From positions 744,001 to 808,000 of the forward strand of contig NZ_JAPQNS010000001.1 of the NCBI RefSeq assembly GCF_028867935.1: DNA of 64,000 nucleotides. The letters are read 5' to 3'. The stretch comes from Flavobacterium sp. SUN052. Lineage in GTDB: Bacteria > Bacteroidota > Bacteroidia > Flavobacteriales > Flavobacteriaceae. Positions within the stretch are counted from its first letter, which is position 1; the number at the start of each line of letters is the position of its first letter. Below the pieces are notes generated by a model that was not told where the DNA came from, made no database searches, and worked only from the letters and a program-made list of their open reading frames with translations. The position numbers were made by a program, and so were the translations under genes. This document shows positions 17,676 to 26,037 of the stretch, in pieces.

Positions 17676-17707
17676 AAAATCCCGGTGCAATTGCGCCGGG
17701 ATTTTTT
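17676..17707. terminator. Bidirectional intrinsic terminator
   Basis: AAAATCCCGG (17676-17685) pairs with CCGGGATTTT (17696-17705), followed by further Ts to 17707; the 10-base centre can pair with itself. It lies between the convergent lipoprotein and serine hydrolase genes and has A and T runs suitable for both directions. Confidence 0.75.
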
Positions 17708-17708
17708 G

Positions 17709-19313
17709 TTACCGGCCAGCTACTATAATCCCTTCAACGGCAGGGCGCTGTTCTTTGCGGCCCATCACTTCCGACATACTGTCGCGGGGGGTAAGTTGCA
17801 CCGTATTACCGTCAAAGCGGCAGGTTAGGGTGTCGTAGTGAGCGGTGTCAATGAATCGCCACGTCATCACAAACGTATTGGTGTCGCGCCAGACCCCACT
17901 GGCAGCAATGGGATGGCGGGCTTCATTCGGAACTGGTGTTGGAATAAGTTTTAGTGGCAGGGGCGACAGATCGGTGATGCTCTCGCGCCAGCTAGCCAGG
18001 CCACCTTTAATAAGGTGTTTGCCTTGTTTATCGGTCAACTCCATTGTCCAGCCACCGCCCGCAAACGCCAGACTGAACTGACTGATTCCCGACTTATTTT
18101 CTGCAATTGAAAAACGCTTGCCATTCACCTGTGAGGCAATTGATGAGGCAACGCTTCCCGGCGGAGGAGTGATTACCAGACTCTCCATTGTCTTCTGAAA
18201 GCTTTTTTGGGTAGCTTCAGTGGTTTGGTTGTTTCGTTGGAAAGCCGGTAACAGGTGATTCCAAACCTCATCGAGAACGGCCTGCATATCGGCCTGTTCG
18301 GCGGTGATGGCAATAACGGCATCCTCGTCGGGTAGCACAATGCAAAACTGGCCACAAGCTCCGTCGGCGCGGTAAGCCCCATTGCGGCAGCCCCACAGCT
18401 GGTAACCATATCCCTGAAGCCAGTCGTCCTGTTCAACGGGACGTTTGGGTGAGGTAGGGCGGGGTTGCACAATCTGAACCTGCGTAGCGGCATCGACCCA
18501 GGCTGACGAAACAACTTGTTTTTCGTTCCAGACACCGTTTTGCAGGAGCAACTGCCCAAACTTGGCAATATCTTCGGTCCGTAACCGCAATCCCCATCCG
18601 CCAACGTTGTTGCGTTGCGTGTCAATCTCCCAGTCAGCTCCTTCAATGCCCAGCGGTTCGAACAAACGGGGTGTCAGGTATTCCATAAGCGTTTGTTTGG
18701 CCTGTTTCTGCACAATGCGTCCCAGCATATACGTAGCCATCGTATTGTATTGAAACCGGGTGCCCGGCTCGTGGGCAATAGGGAGCGCCAAAAACGTTCG
18801 GGCCCAGTTATCATTGGGCGTTCCGACCAAACGCGGGAAAATTTCGGCATCCGTCAGCGCATGACCGGTCGACATGGTCAGGAGGTGTTTCACCCGCAAG
18901 TTGGCCAGTAAGTTGTCGGCATCGGCGGGAAGGTCTTCCGGGAAAAAGGAAACAACCTGATCTTCAATATCCAGTAAGCGCTCACTAACAGCCAGGCCAA
19001 CAGCCATGGCCGTTACACTTTTACTCAGCGAATAGAGTGAGTGTTTGAGATCAGCGCGGTAAGGGCCCCACCAACCCTCGGCAACCACGTGCCCATGGCG
19101 CAACACCATCAGGCTATGCAACCGAAACCGCCGACGTTCGGCTACCTGAATGAAATTTACAATGCCTGCCGAGGACACACCCTGCTGGTCGGGCGAGCTT
19201 CGGGGTAAACTGGTGTCTTTCTCGGCGGTTGAGCCAGGAATTGCCGACAATAAACTGATACCGGCTAAACCAACTCCCACTTTTTCAAGAAACTCACGAC
19301 GGGTCTGAAACAT
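17709..19313 (-). CDS. Serine hydrolase, class C beta-lactamase/esterase fold, exported
   Basis: The N-terminus MFQTRREFLEKVGVGLAGISLL contains a TRREFL twin-arginine motif followed by a hydrophobic stretch, so export by the Tat pathway is likely. The Ser-x-x-Lys motif is S95-L-S-K98, preceded by the usual LYS strand, and the tyrosine motif is Y189-N-T in FQYNTMATYMLG, as in many Bacteroidota penicillin-binding-protein-like hydrolases. DWLQGYGYQLWG and GACGQF near residues 298-324 are further family marks. Residues after about 390 form an extra C-terminal beta-rich domain. Likely roles are esterase or peptidase action on cell-wall or small-molecule substrates; true beta-lactamase activity is not implied. 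Confidence 0.85.
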   Translation of the reverse strand: MFQTRREFLEKVGVGLAGISLLSAIPGSTAEKDTSLPRSSPDQQGVSSAGIVNFIQVAERRRFRLHSLMVLRHGHVVAEGWWGPYRADLKHSLYSLSKSVTAMAVGLAVSERLLDIEDQVVSFFPEDLPADADNLLANLRVKHLLTMSTGHALTDAEIFPRLVGTPNDNWARTFLALPIAHEPGTRFQYNTMATYMLGRIVQKQAKQTLMEYLTPRLFEPLGIEGADWEIDTQRNNVGGWGLRLRTEDIAKFGQLLLQNGVWNEKQVVSSAWVDAATQVQIVQPRPTSPKRPVEQDDWLQGYGYQLWGCRNGAYRADGACGQFCIVLPDEDAVIAITAEQADMQAVLDEVWNHLLPAFQRNNQTTEATQKSFQKTMESLVITPPPGSVASSIASQVNGKRFSIAENKSGISQFSLAFAGGGWTMELTDKQGKHLIKGGLASWRESITDLSPLPLKLIPTPVPNEARHPIAASGVWRDTNTFVMTWRFIDTAHYDTLTCRFDGNTVQLTPRDSMSEVMGRKEQRPAVEGIIVAGR

Positions 19314-19481
19314 GACTCATATTATTGACGAATTACAAAGATGGGGGTGTGCGACAAGTTTCTAAACGGTTAAGGCTAATTTTCTATTTTCTTTGTAACA
19401 ATGGAGCGGCCACTCAAAAACTTATTTCCCGCTAAAGCGCCCATCCATGTTCATTAAAGCCCATATTTCGTTATTCGTGAA

Positions 19482-20570
19482 ATGGAAAAACCACCAACCA
19501 GCTTTTGGGATCAGTTGACTGGTCTGCTCGTGCCGAAGCGAGAACAGCAAACGAATTCGACAGTTAAGAACGAACGAATTCTGGCTGAACTGATTCGCTG
19601 TTTTGAAGCATCCCTGAACCGTGAAAGTATAGGTACAAGCATACTGTTCGATGCTCACTTTGTCATCATTTTACATCCAACGAGCTACGCTGAACGGCTG
19701 GCCGCGCTGCCGGTCATTGTCAATGAAGCAGTGAAAGCTTTTTATGACCGCATTGCTACCCGTAAAAAAGGGACAGACCGAATCGTTACGGTAGCTTCAC
19801 ACTGGCATTTTAAGTTTGGACCGGGAACAGAGTTCGACGGTCGGACTATTTCGCCAGCCGACGTTGAGGTAGTTGGTTCACTAACCGGTGCCGCGCTCGA
19901 AAACGACAGCCTGTCGAACACGCCCGTTGGCGGCAATCTGAAAGCGACGCGCAAAGTGAAAAATACCAACGTCTACCAAAAGTTAGATGTAAACTTGCCT
20001 TCGTTCAGCCATATTGACTTCCGCGAGTCGGGGGCTTTCGCGGTTCGAATGGACCCTGCTCTGTTTAACAACCCCGAAGAGGACGCCCCAAAACTGCAAA
20101 TGCCCAAAGCTGCGGAAGTGACGGCACCACCGCAACAATCGGCTTCTGCATCAGTGGCTCTGGCAGCTCCTCAACCGGTGCCTGCCCGATCCGAACAACC
20201 GGCAGTGGTACAACAGCAACCGGCTGCGCTGGCTCGTATCGACTGTTTTATTGCTGATCAGAATACCGACGAAACGTATTGGATGCACGACCGTGAAGTG
20301 GTTATTGCCCGTCGCGAGCCCGACAATGAGGCTTTTGCTAATTATATACGACTAGTATCACCTTATGTGTCGAACCCTCATGCCCGAATTCGGTATAGTG
20401 AGGCCGAAGGGCAGTTTCAACTGGCTTCGTTTAGCCAGCACGAGACCCGCCTGAACGAGAAGGTTGTCGCCCGCAGTGAGCCAAGTAGCCCGGTATGGGT
20501 ACCTTTGCCCAGTCCCTCACAGATTTTGCTCAACGGCATTGTTACACTTTCTTTTCAAAGCACTCTCTAG
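19482..20570 (+). CDS. FHA-domain-like signalling protein, 362 aa
   Basis: The N-terminal ~170 residues (from NERILAELIRCFEASL through RIVTVASHWHFKFGPGTEF) are predicted alpha/beta and recall the FhaA N-terminal (DUF3662-like) region. A proline-, alanine- and glutamine-rich linker follows (about residues 200-250). The C-terminal ~100 residues (DREVVIARREPDN...IRLVSPYVSNPHARIRYSEAEGQFQLASFS...ILLNGIVTLSFQ) follow the FHA pattern, with an R/S/H-type phosphothreonine-binding series (ARREP, SNPHARI). FHA domains bind phosphothreonine made by Hanks-type kinases, and a kinase and phosphatase gene follow directly. Assignment by pattern, not by alignment. Confidence 0.65.
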   Translation: MEKPPTSFWDQLTGLLVPKREQQTNSTVKNERILAELIRCFEASLNRESIGTSILFDAHFVIILHPTSYAERLAALPVIVNEAVKAFYDRIATRKKGTDRIVTVASHWHFKFGPGTEFDGRTISPADVEVVGSLTGAALENDSLSNTPVGGNLKATRKVKNTNVYQKLDVNLPSFSHIDFRESGAFAVRMDPALFNNPEEDAPKLQMPKAAEVTAPPQQSASASVALAAPQPVPARSEQPAVVQQQPAALARIDCFIADQNTDETYWMHDREVVIARREPDNEAFANYIRLVSPYVSNPHARIRYSEAEGQFQLASFSQHETRLNEKVVARSEPSSPVWVPLPSPSQILLNGIVTLSFQSTL

Positions 20571-20573
20571 CGT

Positions 20574-20657
20574 ATGATCGATACACTGTTTGCCATCCTG
20601 CTGGGTGCCTTTGTGGTATTGCTGCTAGTGCGGCATTTTCGCACTTTACCAAAATAG
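20574..20657 (+). CDS. 27-residue single-span membrane peptide
   Basis: ATG at 20574 opens a 28-codon frame ending at TAG 20655-20657. It starts three bases after the stop of the FHA gene, as expected for translational coupling. The peptide has a hydrophobic span (LFAILLGAFVVLLLV) ending in positive residues (RHFRTLPK), giving a predicted N-out, C-in single-pass topology. No family is recognised. Its reality rests on position, composition and a clean start and stop; it may tether or tune the neighbouring kinase or phosphatase. Confidence 0.45.
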   Translation: MIDTLFAILLGAFVVLLLVRHFRTLPK

Positions 20658-20750
20658 ACATTCGTCACTGGTCATTTTGCTACGCGGTTATTCGTCATTG
20701 AGTACGGGTAAGCAGCTATACAAATGACCAAGTCCTAACCCCAAAACTCA

Positions 20751-21914
20751 ATGATTACATCGCTCCTACACACCGCCGGACAAACTAATGTTGGCCGAGC
20801 TAGAAAGGATAACCAGGACGCCTTTGTTTGTATGCCCCTTTGGTCGGACAAGGATGCCCTGTTGATCGTGATTGACGGGGTGGGGGGGTATGCTGGTGGA
20901 GCAGAAGCGGCAGCATTGGCCAAAGAATCTATCGTGCAATACATGGCTGCGCCCACGGGCGACACACTCACGATGCTCCGCGAGGCCGTTGTTTATGCCA
21001 ATAATCAGATTGTAAAGCAACGGCAGCAGGACCCCGCTCTTGCCCGGATGTGCTGTGTGCTGACGGTTGCTGTTGCCAATATAGAGGCTCGCAAACTTCT
21101 GTATGTACATGTAGGAGACACCCGCCTGTATCGGTTTCGGGCTGGCCAGTTAGAAAAAATTACCCACGATCATTCGCTCGTTGGTGTTCGGGAAGATGCT
21201 AATCAACTCACCGAGCGTGAGGCTATGAGCCACCCTCGACGGAACGAGATTTTGCGGGATGTTGGCTCGATACCCCACCGGCTCGATGATCCCGATTTTC
21301 TGGAATCAGGCGAAACGGATTTTTTACCCGGCGATGGACTGCTCCTATGCAGCGATGGGCTGACCGATATGATCACTCGGGCGCAGATTACCGATGTATT
21401 GACCCAACCTTTGTCGGCAGAAGAACAAAGTACTGAATTAATACGGCAAGCCAACGAATATGGCGGCCACGATAACATAACCGTGGTGTTAGCCTGGTAT
21501 CCGGTTGAAACAACGGTGGACAACGGTTTACCCGCTATAAAACTCACGCCCGAACAAGCTAGCCCTGAATCAACAACCCCCCTGAAACCAGAAGATGCGA
21601 CTGCTGTTGTCTTAACTGGCGTTGCTGGCACGACTGTTGCGCCAACAACGGGTGAGCCTGCGAAGCCGAAGAAGGCTTCGTTAAGATGGCTTGGGATACT
21701 GATGGGAGTAATCGTTATCGTAGTAGTGGCGGGAATAACCTGGTGGCAAACCAATGCGCCCCCCCGTGTCGAGCCAGACGCTGTAGCCCAGCCGGCTCCC
21801 GTTTTGAAAGATTCTGTTCGATCTATTGCAACGGATACTGTACGGCCAGTGCCCACAGATTCGTTGAACAAGTTTACACTGAAAAAACAACCCAACTCAA
21901 CAAACAAGCCATAA
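20751..21914 (+). CDS. PP2C-family protein phosphatase with C-terminal membrane anchor
   Basis: Residues 1-240 form a PP2C (PPM) Ser/Thr phosphatase: TNVGRARKDNQDAF with the metal-binding aspartate, VIDGVGGYAGGAEAA with the DGxGG motif, VHVGDTRLYRFR, LLLCSDGLTDMI and GGHDNITVVL, which together carry the usual metal-coordinating aspartates. A low-complexity linker of about 80 residues leads to one transmembrane helix (WLGILMGVIVIVVVAGITWW) near residue 323 and a short tail that would be outside the cytoplasm. It would reverse the action of the kinase encoded five bases downstream, with which it forms an operon. Confidence 0.92.
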   Translation: MITSLLHTAGQTNVGRARKDNQDAFVCMPLWSDKDALLIVIDGVGGYAGGAEAAALAKESIVQYMAAPTGDTLTMLREAVVYANNQIVKQRQQDPALARMCCVLTVAVANIEARKLLYVHVGDTRLYRFRAGQLEKITHDHSLVGVREDANQLTEREAMSHPRRNEILRDVGSIPHRLDDPDFLESGETDFLPGDGLLLCSDGLTDMITRAQITDVLTQPLSAEEQSTELIRQANEYGGHDNITVVLAWYPVETTVDNGLPAIKLTPEQASPESTTPLKPEDATAVVLTGVAGTTVAPTTGEPAKPKKASLRWLGILMGVIVIVVVAGITWWQTNAPPRVEPDAVAQPAPVLKDSVRSIATDTVRPVPTDSLNKFTLKKQPNSTNKP

Positions 21915-21919
21915 TCCAC

Positions 21920-23533
21920 ATGCCAACGGTCAGCTTTAACACACATTTTCCGGGCTATGACGTGCTGGGTGAAATTAGCCGCAGCAACGCTCGTGTGCTG
22001 AAGGCCCGGCACATTGCCACTGGCGACATTGTGGCCATTAAGCACTTTTCGCTTAACACAGATGCCGATACGCTTCGCCGGTTTGAGCGCGAATCGACTA
22101 TAATGACCCAGATGGAGCATCCCAACATTGTAAAGGTGCGGGAGGTACGTCTGGATGCCGAATTGCCCTATATCGTGATGGATTACGTGCAGGGCGGTAG
22201 CGTTCGTCAACTCATTGAACAAGGTAGTTTATCCGTCGAACTGACAATCAGGCTGGGTTTGCAGATGCTGAATGCGTTTCGGTTGATTCATGCGCAGGGT
22301 ATTGTTCACCGCGATGTGAAGCCCGAAAATATTCTGTTTCACCGGTTGGCCAGTGGTGAACTGCATTTTTTGCTGACCGACTTTGGCGTGGCTCGCTTGC
22401 ACCAGCAACCCGTTACCATGACCGGGCAGTCGTTAATGACGTATGAGTACGCAGCTCCCGAACAGTTCGACAATCCGCGTCAGGTAAGCGAAATGGCCGA
22501 TTATTATGCCCTTGGCGTGGTGATTTACGAATGCCTGACGGGTAATGTGCCGTTTCCAATGCGGGGCGAAACGGGGATGGTCACGTTCATGAACGCCGTG
22601 ATGAACAACCCGCCCCCTCCGCCGGTGCTGCCAACCAATCAGCCCTTGCCAGGAAGTTTGGAAACTCTACTCACGCAATTACTGGCGAAGAACCCCACGG
22701 AGCGACTGCACAATCCAGACGCGGTGAAACTCTTGCTGAAACAGGCAGAAGTAGAACAACTGCACCGCGAAACTGGCCAGCTACCCACGCCTGCTCCTGT
22801 TCGGAAAGAGAGTTCGGTGACTGTTGCTCCAGTTGTGCAGGATCGGCCGGTGGCAGCGGCACCCCAACCTACGCGCACGGCTACGTTCAACACGCCGACG
22901 CCACCACCAGTTGCGGTCAAACCCCGTCGGCAATATCTGCCTATTGCCATTTTGGCAGGTGCTCTACTGTTAACCGGACTCTGGGCGTACTGGTATTTTA
23001 CCCAGCCAAACACCTCATCTGCAAATTCTCCTTCGGCTTCAGTACCAACTCAAGAGACTACATCAATTCCAGATGAAGACCTTCCAGAGGAAGTTGAATC
23101 GACTGAAATTACGGATTTGACCGTTCCCCCGGCTGTTCGAAAAGCTGAGGATCTGAAACAGAAGCAGGCTCAGGCTGAAATTTCTGAGAAACAATATCAG
23201 CAGGAGGTTTCGGATGCGATCAAGCAGTTGGAAGCAACCACGTTTGGCGGTAAAGTGGGCTTTCTAGGCGGGGTTAAAGGACTGTCTGTCAAGCTCGAAA
23301 ACCCAACGACGGTGATGTTTAAACAGGTAGCTGTGCAGGTGGAGTACGTAAAAGACAACGGCGACACGTACAAATCGCCGATCATGTATTTCAACAATAT
23401 TGGCCCCGGTGGTAGCATTACCAGGAAAGCCCCCGACAGTCCTCGCGGAACACGGTTCAGTGCGCGGGTGCTTCGGGCCGATGCCGCTCCCCGACCAGCT
23501 ACACTGAATACGTCCATACTCCAAAATTCGTAG
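21920..23533 (+). CDS. Hanks-type Ser/Thr protein kinase, membrane-anchored, 537 aa
   Basis: From ATG at 21920 (MPTVSFNTHFPGY) the kinase domain spans about residues 13-280. Catalytic residues are present: K41 in AIKHF, E58 in the C-helix, HRD 130-132 with K134 and N137, and DFG 154-156; the APE motif is AAPEQF. The glycine-rich loop is reduced to GEISRSNARV, having lost the second and third glycines. A proline-rich linker, one transmembrane helix (LPIAILAGALLLTGLWAYWYF) and a ~100-residue extracytoplasmic domain follow. The open frame extends upstream into the PP2C gene but that part is not kinase sequence. It is co-transcribed with PP2C and paralogous to the kinase at 50989. Confidence 0.92.
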   Translation: MPTVSFNTHFPGYDVLGEISRSNARVLKARHIATGDIVAIKHFSLNTDADTLRRFERESTIMTQMEHPNIVKVREVRLDAELPYIVMDYVQGGSVRQLIEQGSLSVELTIRLGLQMLNAFRLIHAQGIVHRDVKPENILFHRLASGELHFLLTDFGVARLHQQPVTMTGQSLMTYEYAAPEQFDNPRQVSEMADYYALGVVIYECLTGNVPFPMRGETGMVTFMNAVMNNPPPPPVLPTNQPLPGSLETLLTQLLAKNPTERLHNPDAVKLLLKQAEVEQLHRETGQLPTPAPVRKESSVTVAPVVQDRPVAAAPQPTRTATFNTPTPPPVAVKPRRQYLPIAILAGALLLTGLWAYWYFTQPNTSSANSPSASVPTQETTSIPDEDLPEEVESTEITDLTVPPAVRKAEDLKQKQAQAEISEKQYQQEVSDAIKQLEATTFGGKVGFLGGVKGLSVKLENPTTVMFKQVAVQVEYVKDNGDTYKSPIMYFNNIGPGGSITRKAPDSPRGTRFSARVLRADAAPRPATLNTSILQNS

Positions 23534-23540
23534 ATACGGA

Positions 23541-25997
23541 TTAGCTATTGAGATAGTGCAATTGCATGTGCGTTACCACGTCACCAATTGTCTTTTCGAA
23601 ATCGATGATAAGCTGTTCCAACTCGGGTGAGCTGGTTCCGGCAGTGGCCAGTTGTTCGAGTTGGCGGATGGCTTCTTTCTGGCTGTGGAGCCCTATGTTA
23701 TCGATCGATGGTTTAATTCGGTGGGACAGGGACTGTACTTTTTCGAAATCACCTGATTCGTACGCTAGTTTCATTTGGCTGGCAACAACGGGCGCATCTG
23801 CACAGAACAAGCTGGCCATTTTCTGAATAAATGCCCTGTTGCCCCGGCCAATCGCTTCCAGTGTCGAGAGGTCATACAAAGGTGTCTCGACTGTTGTTCG
23901 TTTGATGTCTGTGCCTTCTGTGGCGGGCGACGGTAGCCATTTGGCCAGTTTTGCAACCAGCTCGTTTTCCTCAAATGGTTTAGCCAAAAAGTCATTCATG
24001 CCTGCTGCAAAGCAGGCTTCTTTTTCGCTTCGTATAGCACTGGCCGTCAGTGCAATAATAGGAATAGTTGTGTTTATCTGGCTGCGGATAAGGCGGGTCG
24101 CTTCCAGCCCATCCATAACAGGCATTTGAACATCCATAAGCACCAGATCAAACGATTCGGATTGTAGGATGTTGACTGCTCCCAACCCATTGGTAACCTC
24201 GGTGATGGTAACGCCGTAGGGCTCCAGAATGGTAGTGGCCACCAACCGATTCATGTCATTGTCTTCCACCAGCAAAATGCGTTTGGCTAACAAAGCGGCA
24301 TGGCTTTGCGGATTTTTTTGCTCAAGCGTAGCCGGGCTTGTTTCGTTGCTGACTGGAAAGGGGAGCTGAATGTGGACGGTAGTTCCTTGGTTCTTCAGGC
24401 TCTCTACCCGAATGGTGCCACCCATCAGATCAACCAATTGCTTGGTGATGCTCATACCCAAGCCTGTTCCGCCATACTGTCGGCCAATGCTGGTATCTTC
24501 CTGGGTGAATTTGGCAAACAGGTTTTGCTGAAAACGCGGGTCGATACCAATGCCGGTGTCAGAAACGGTTATGTCGACGAGTTGATGAGCTCCCCTGAGT
24601 TGGCTCGCACAGCGGACATGCACGCTGCCCGTATCGGTGAACTTGATAGCATTGCCAATCAGGTTCATCAGAATTTGATTCAGCCGAAACGGGTCTCCCA
24701 ACAGCGTAGGAGCGAGTCCAGGGTCAATTGATGTGGTCAATTGTAACCCTTTTTCAGTAGCGCTGTGCGTCATTACGTGAACCGCCCGCTGGAGTAGCTC
24801 GGGCAGGTTGAACCCAATATGCTCCAACGTAAGCTGACCTGCCTCAATCTTCGAAAAGTCCAGTACATCGTTGATAATCACCAGCAAGTTACTGGCTGCG
24901 GTGTTCATCATGTTTAGGAAAAAAAGCTGCTGCTCGGTGAGGGTAGTTTTTGTCAATTGTTGGCCCAGGTTCAGAATGGCGTTCATTGGCGTACGGATCT
25001 CGTGGCTCATATTGGCTAGGAAAAGCTCTTTTGCCCGCGCTGAATGTTCCGCTTCCTGTTTCGCAATCCGTAACTCCGATTCGAGTTGTTTCTGATTGGT
25101 GATGTCGAGGTGGATACCCGTTGAGCCGATCACCTTTCCCGTTTCTGACATAAGGGGCGCTCCGCTAATGAGCCACCACATGGCTTCGCCCCGCTTGTTT
25201 TTAATAGCTACCTCATATGCGTCCGACGCGCCTTTCAGCCGACTGTCGTTTTTTTCTTTCATAAATTCGGCGTTTTGCCCTTTGAGCAAAATCTCCGTGG
25301 CAATGTTGCCAATCAGTTCGTCAGGTTCGTAGCCACTCATGGTACAGAAACTCTGATTGGTATACACGATACGCTCGTCCAGGTCAACTTCAATCAGACC
25401 CAGATTCATGTTTTCGATAATTCGCTGGTACTTCTCTTTTTGCCGAAGGGCGGCATCCTCCGCGCGTTTACGCTTGGTGATGTCGGCGTACCGCCAGAGG
25501 TGCCCTGAGTAAATATTGTTGGTGAAAATGGGGACGTAATCACGCTCGAAAATGCGACCATCCGCCAGATCGAGTTCTTCGCCAATAACTGGCTTTTGAT
25601 CGTACAGAAGCTGGTTAACCCGCTCTACAAACAGGGTCGGTTCTTTGAAATAATCTTTACTCTGCTCAGCCATACCCGAGCAATCCAGGCCTTCTAATTG
25701 GTTGGGGGTAACGGGAATAGCAAACAGGTCGCAGAAATGCTGATTGACCAGTATGATCGTTCGGTGTTCACTCTCCAATAAAACACCATCCTGTAGGTTT
25801 GCAATGACGTTTGAAAGCCGATCAATGGTTATATTCCGGGCGGCTTCCCGGCTATTTTGCCGAGCAAGTTCCGCTTGCTGCTCACGTATGATGTCGAGCA
25901 GCCGCTGATTCTCCCGCCGGAGCTGTTCATTTTCCTGAATCAAAAGCAGATCCGCCGATTGTTGCCCTGCAAAAGGAGTGGTAACGACATTTTCCAT
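23541..25997 (-). CDS. Hybrid histidine kinase: PAS-PAS-HisKA-HATPase-REC-Hpt
   Basis: An N-terminal coiled coil (residues ~15-60) leads into two PAS domains (about 65-175 and 185-310). The dimerisation helix carries the phospho-histidine H332 in ANMSHEIRTPMN. The ATPase domain has the N box (NQILMNLIGNAIKF), DTGIGID and GGTGLGMSI. The receiver has D622 in LVLMDVQMP and the C-terminal Hpt has H759 in LSHRIKPSIDN. No transmembrane segment is seen, so it should sense a cytoplasmic signal. A terminal Hpt can pass phosphate to a separate receiver, and the sigma-54 response regulator is encoded 40 bases upstream in the same operon. It is clearly paralogous to the kinase at 31283. Confidence 0.92.
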   Translation of the reverse strand: MENVVTTPFAGQQSADLLLIQENEQLRRENQRLLDIIREQQAELARQNSREAARNITIDRLSNVIANLQDGVLLESEHRTIILVNQHFCDLFAIPVTPNQLEGLDCSGMAEQSKDYFKEPTLFVERVNQLLYDQKPVIGEELDLADGRIFERDYVPIFTNNIYSGHLWRYADITKRKRAEDAALRQKEKYQRIIENMNLGLIEVDLDERIVYTNQSFCTMSGYEPDELIGNIATEILLKGQNAEFMKEKNDSRLKGASDAYEVAIKNKRGEAMWWLISGAPLMSETGKVIGSTGIHLDITNQKQLESELRIAKQEAEHSARAKELFLANMSHEIRTPMNAILNLGQQLTKTTLTEQQLFFLNMMNTAASNLLVIINDVLDFSKIEAGQLTLEHIGFNLPELLQRAVHVMTHSATEKGLQLTTSIDPGLAPTLLGDPFRLNQILMNLIGNAIKFTDTGSVHVRCASQLRGAHQLVDITVSDTGIGIDPRFQQNLFAKFTQEDTSIGRQYGGTGLGMSITKQLVDLMGGTIRVESLKNQGTTVHIQLPFPVSNETSPATLEQKNPQSHAALLAKRILLVEDNDMNRLVATTILEPYGVTITEVTNGLGAVNILQSESFDLVLMDVQMPVMDGLEATRLIRSQINTTIPIIALTASAIRSEKEACFAAGMNDFLAKPFEENELVAKLAKWLPSPATEGTDIKRTTVETPLYDLSTLEAIGRGNRAFIQKMASLFCADAPVVASQMKLAYESGDFEKVQSLSHRIKPSIDNIGLHSQKEAIRQLEQLATAGTSSPELEQLIIDFEKTIGDVVTHMQLHYLNS

Positions 25998-26037
25998 ACC
26001 CGTTCACGTGAGCCAATGCTCTTGCTATTGTTGTGAT

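Noticed and set aside
21203..22222. 339-residue minus-strand frame across the PP2C/kinase junction
   Set aside because: It covers parts of two well-supported plus-strand genes and has no domain pattern.
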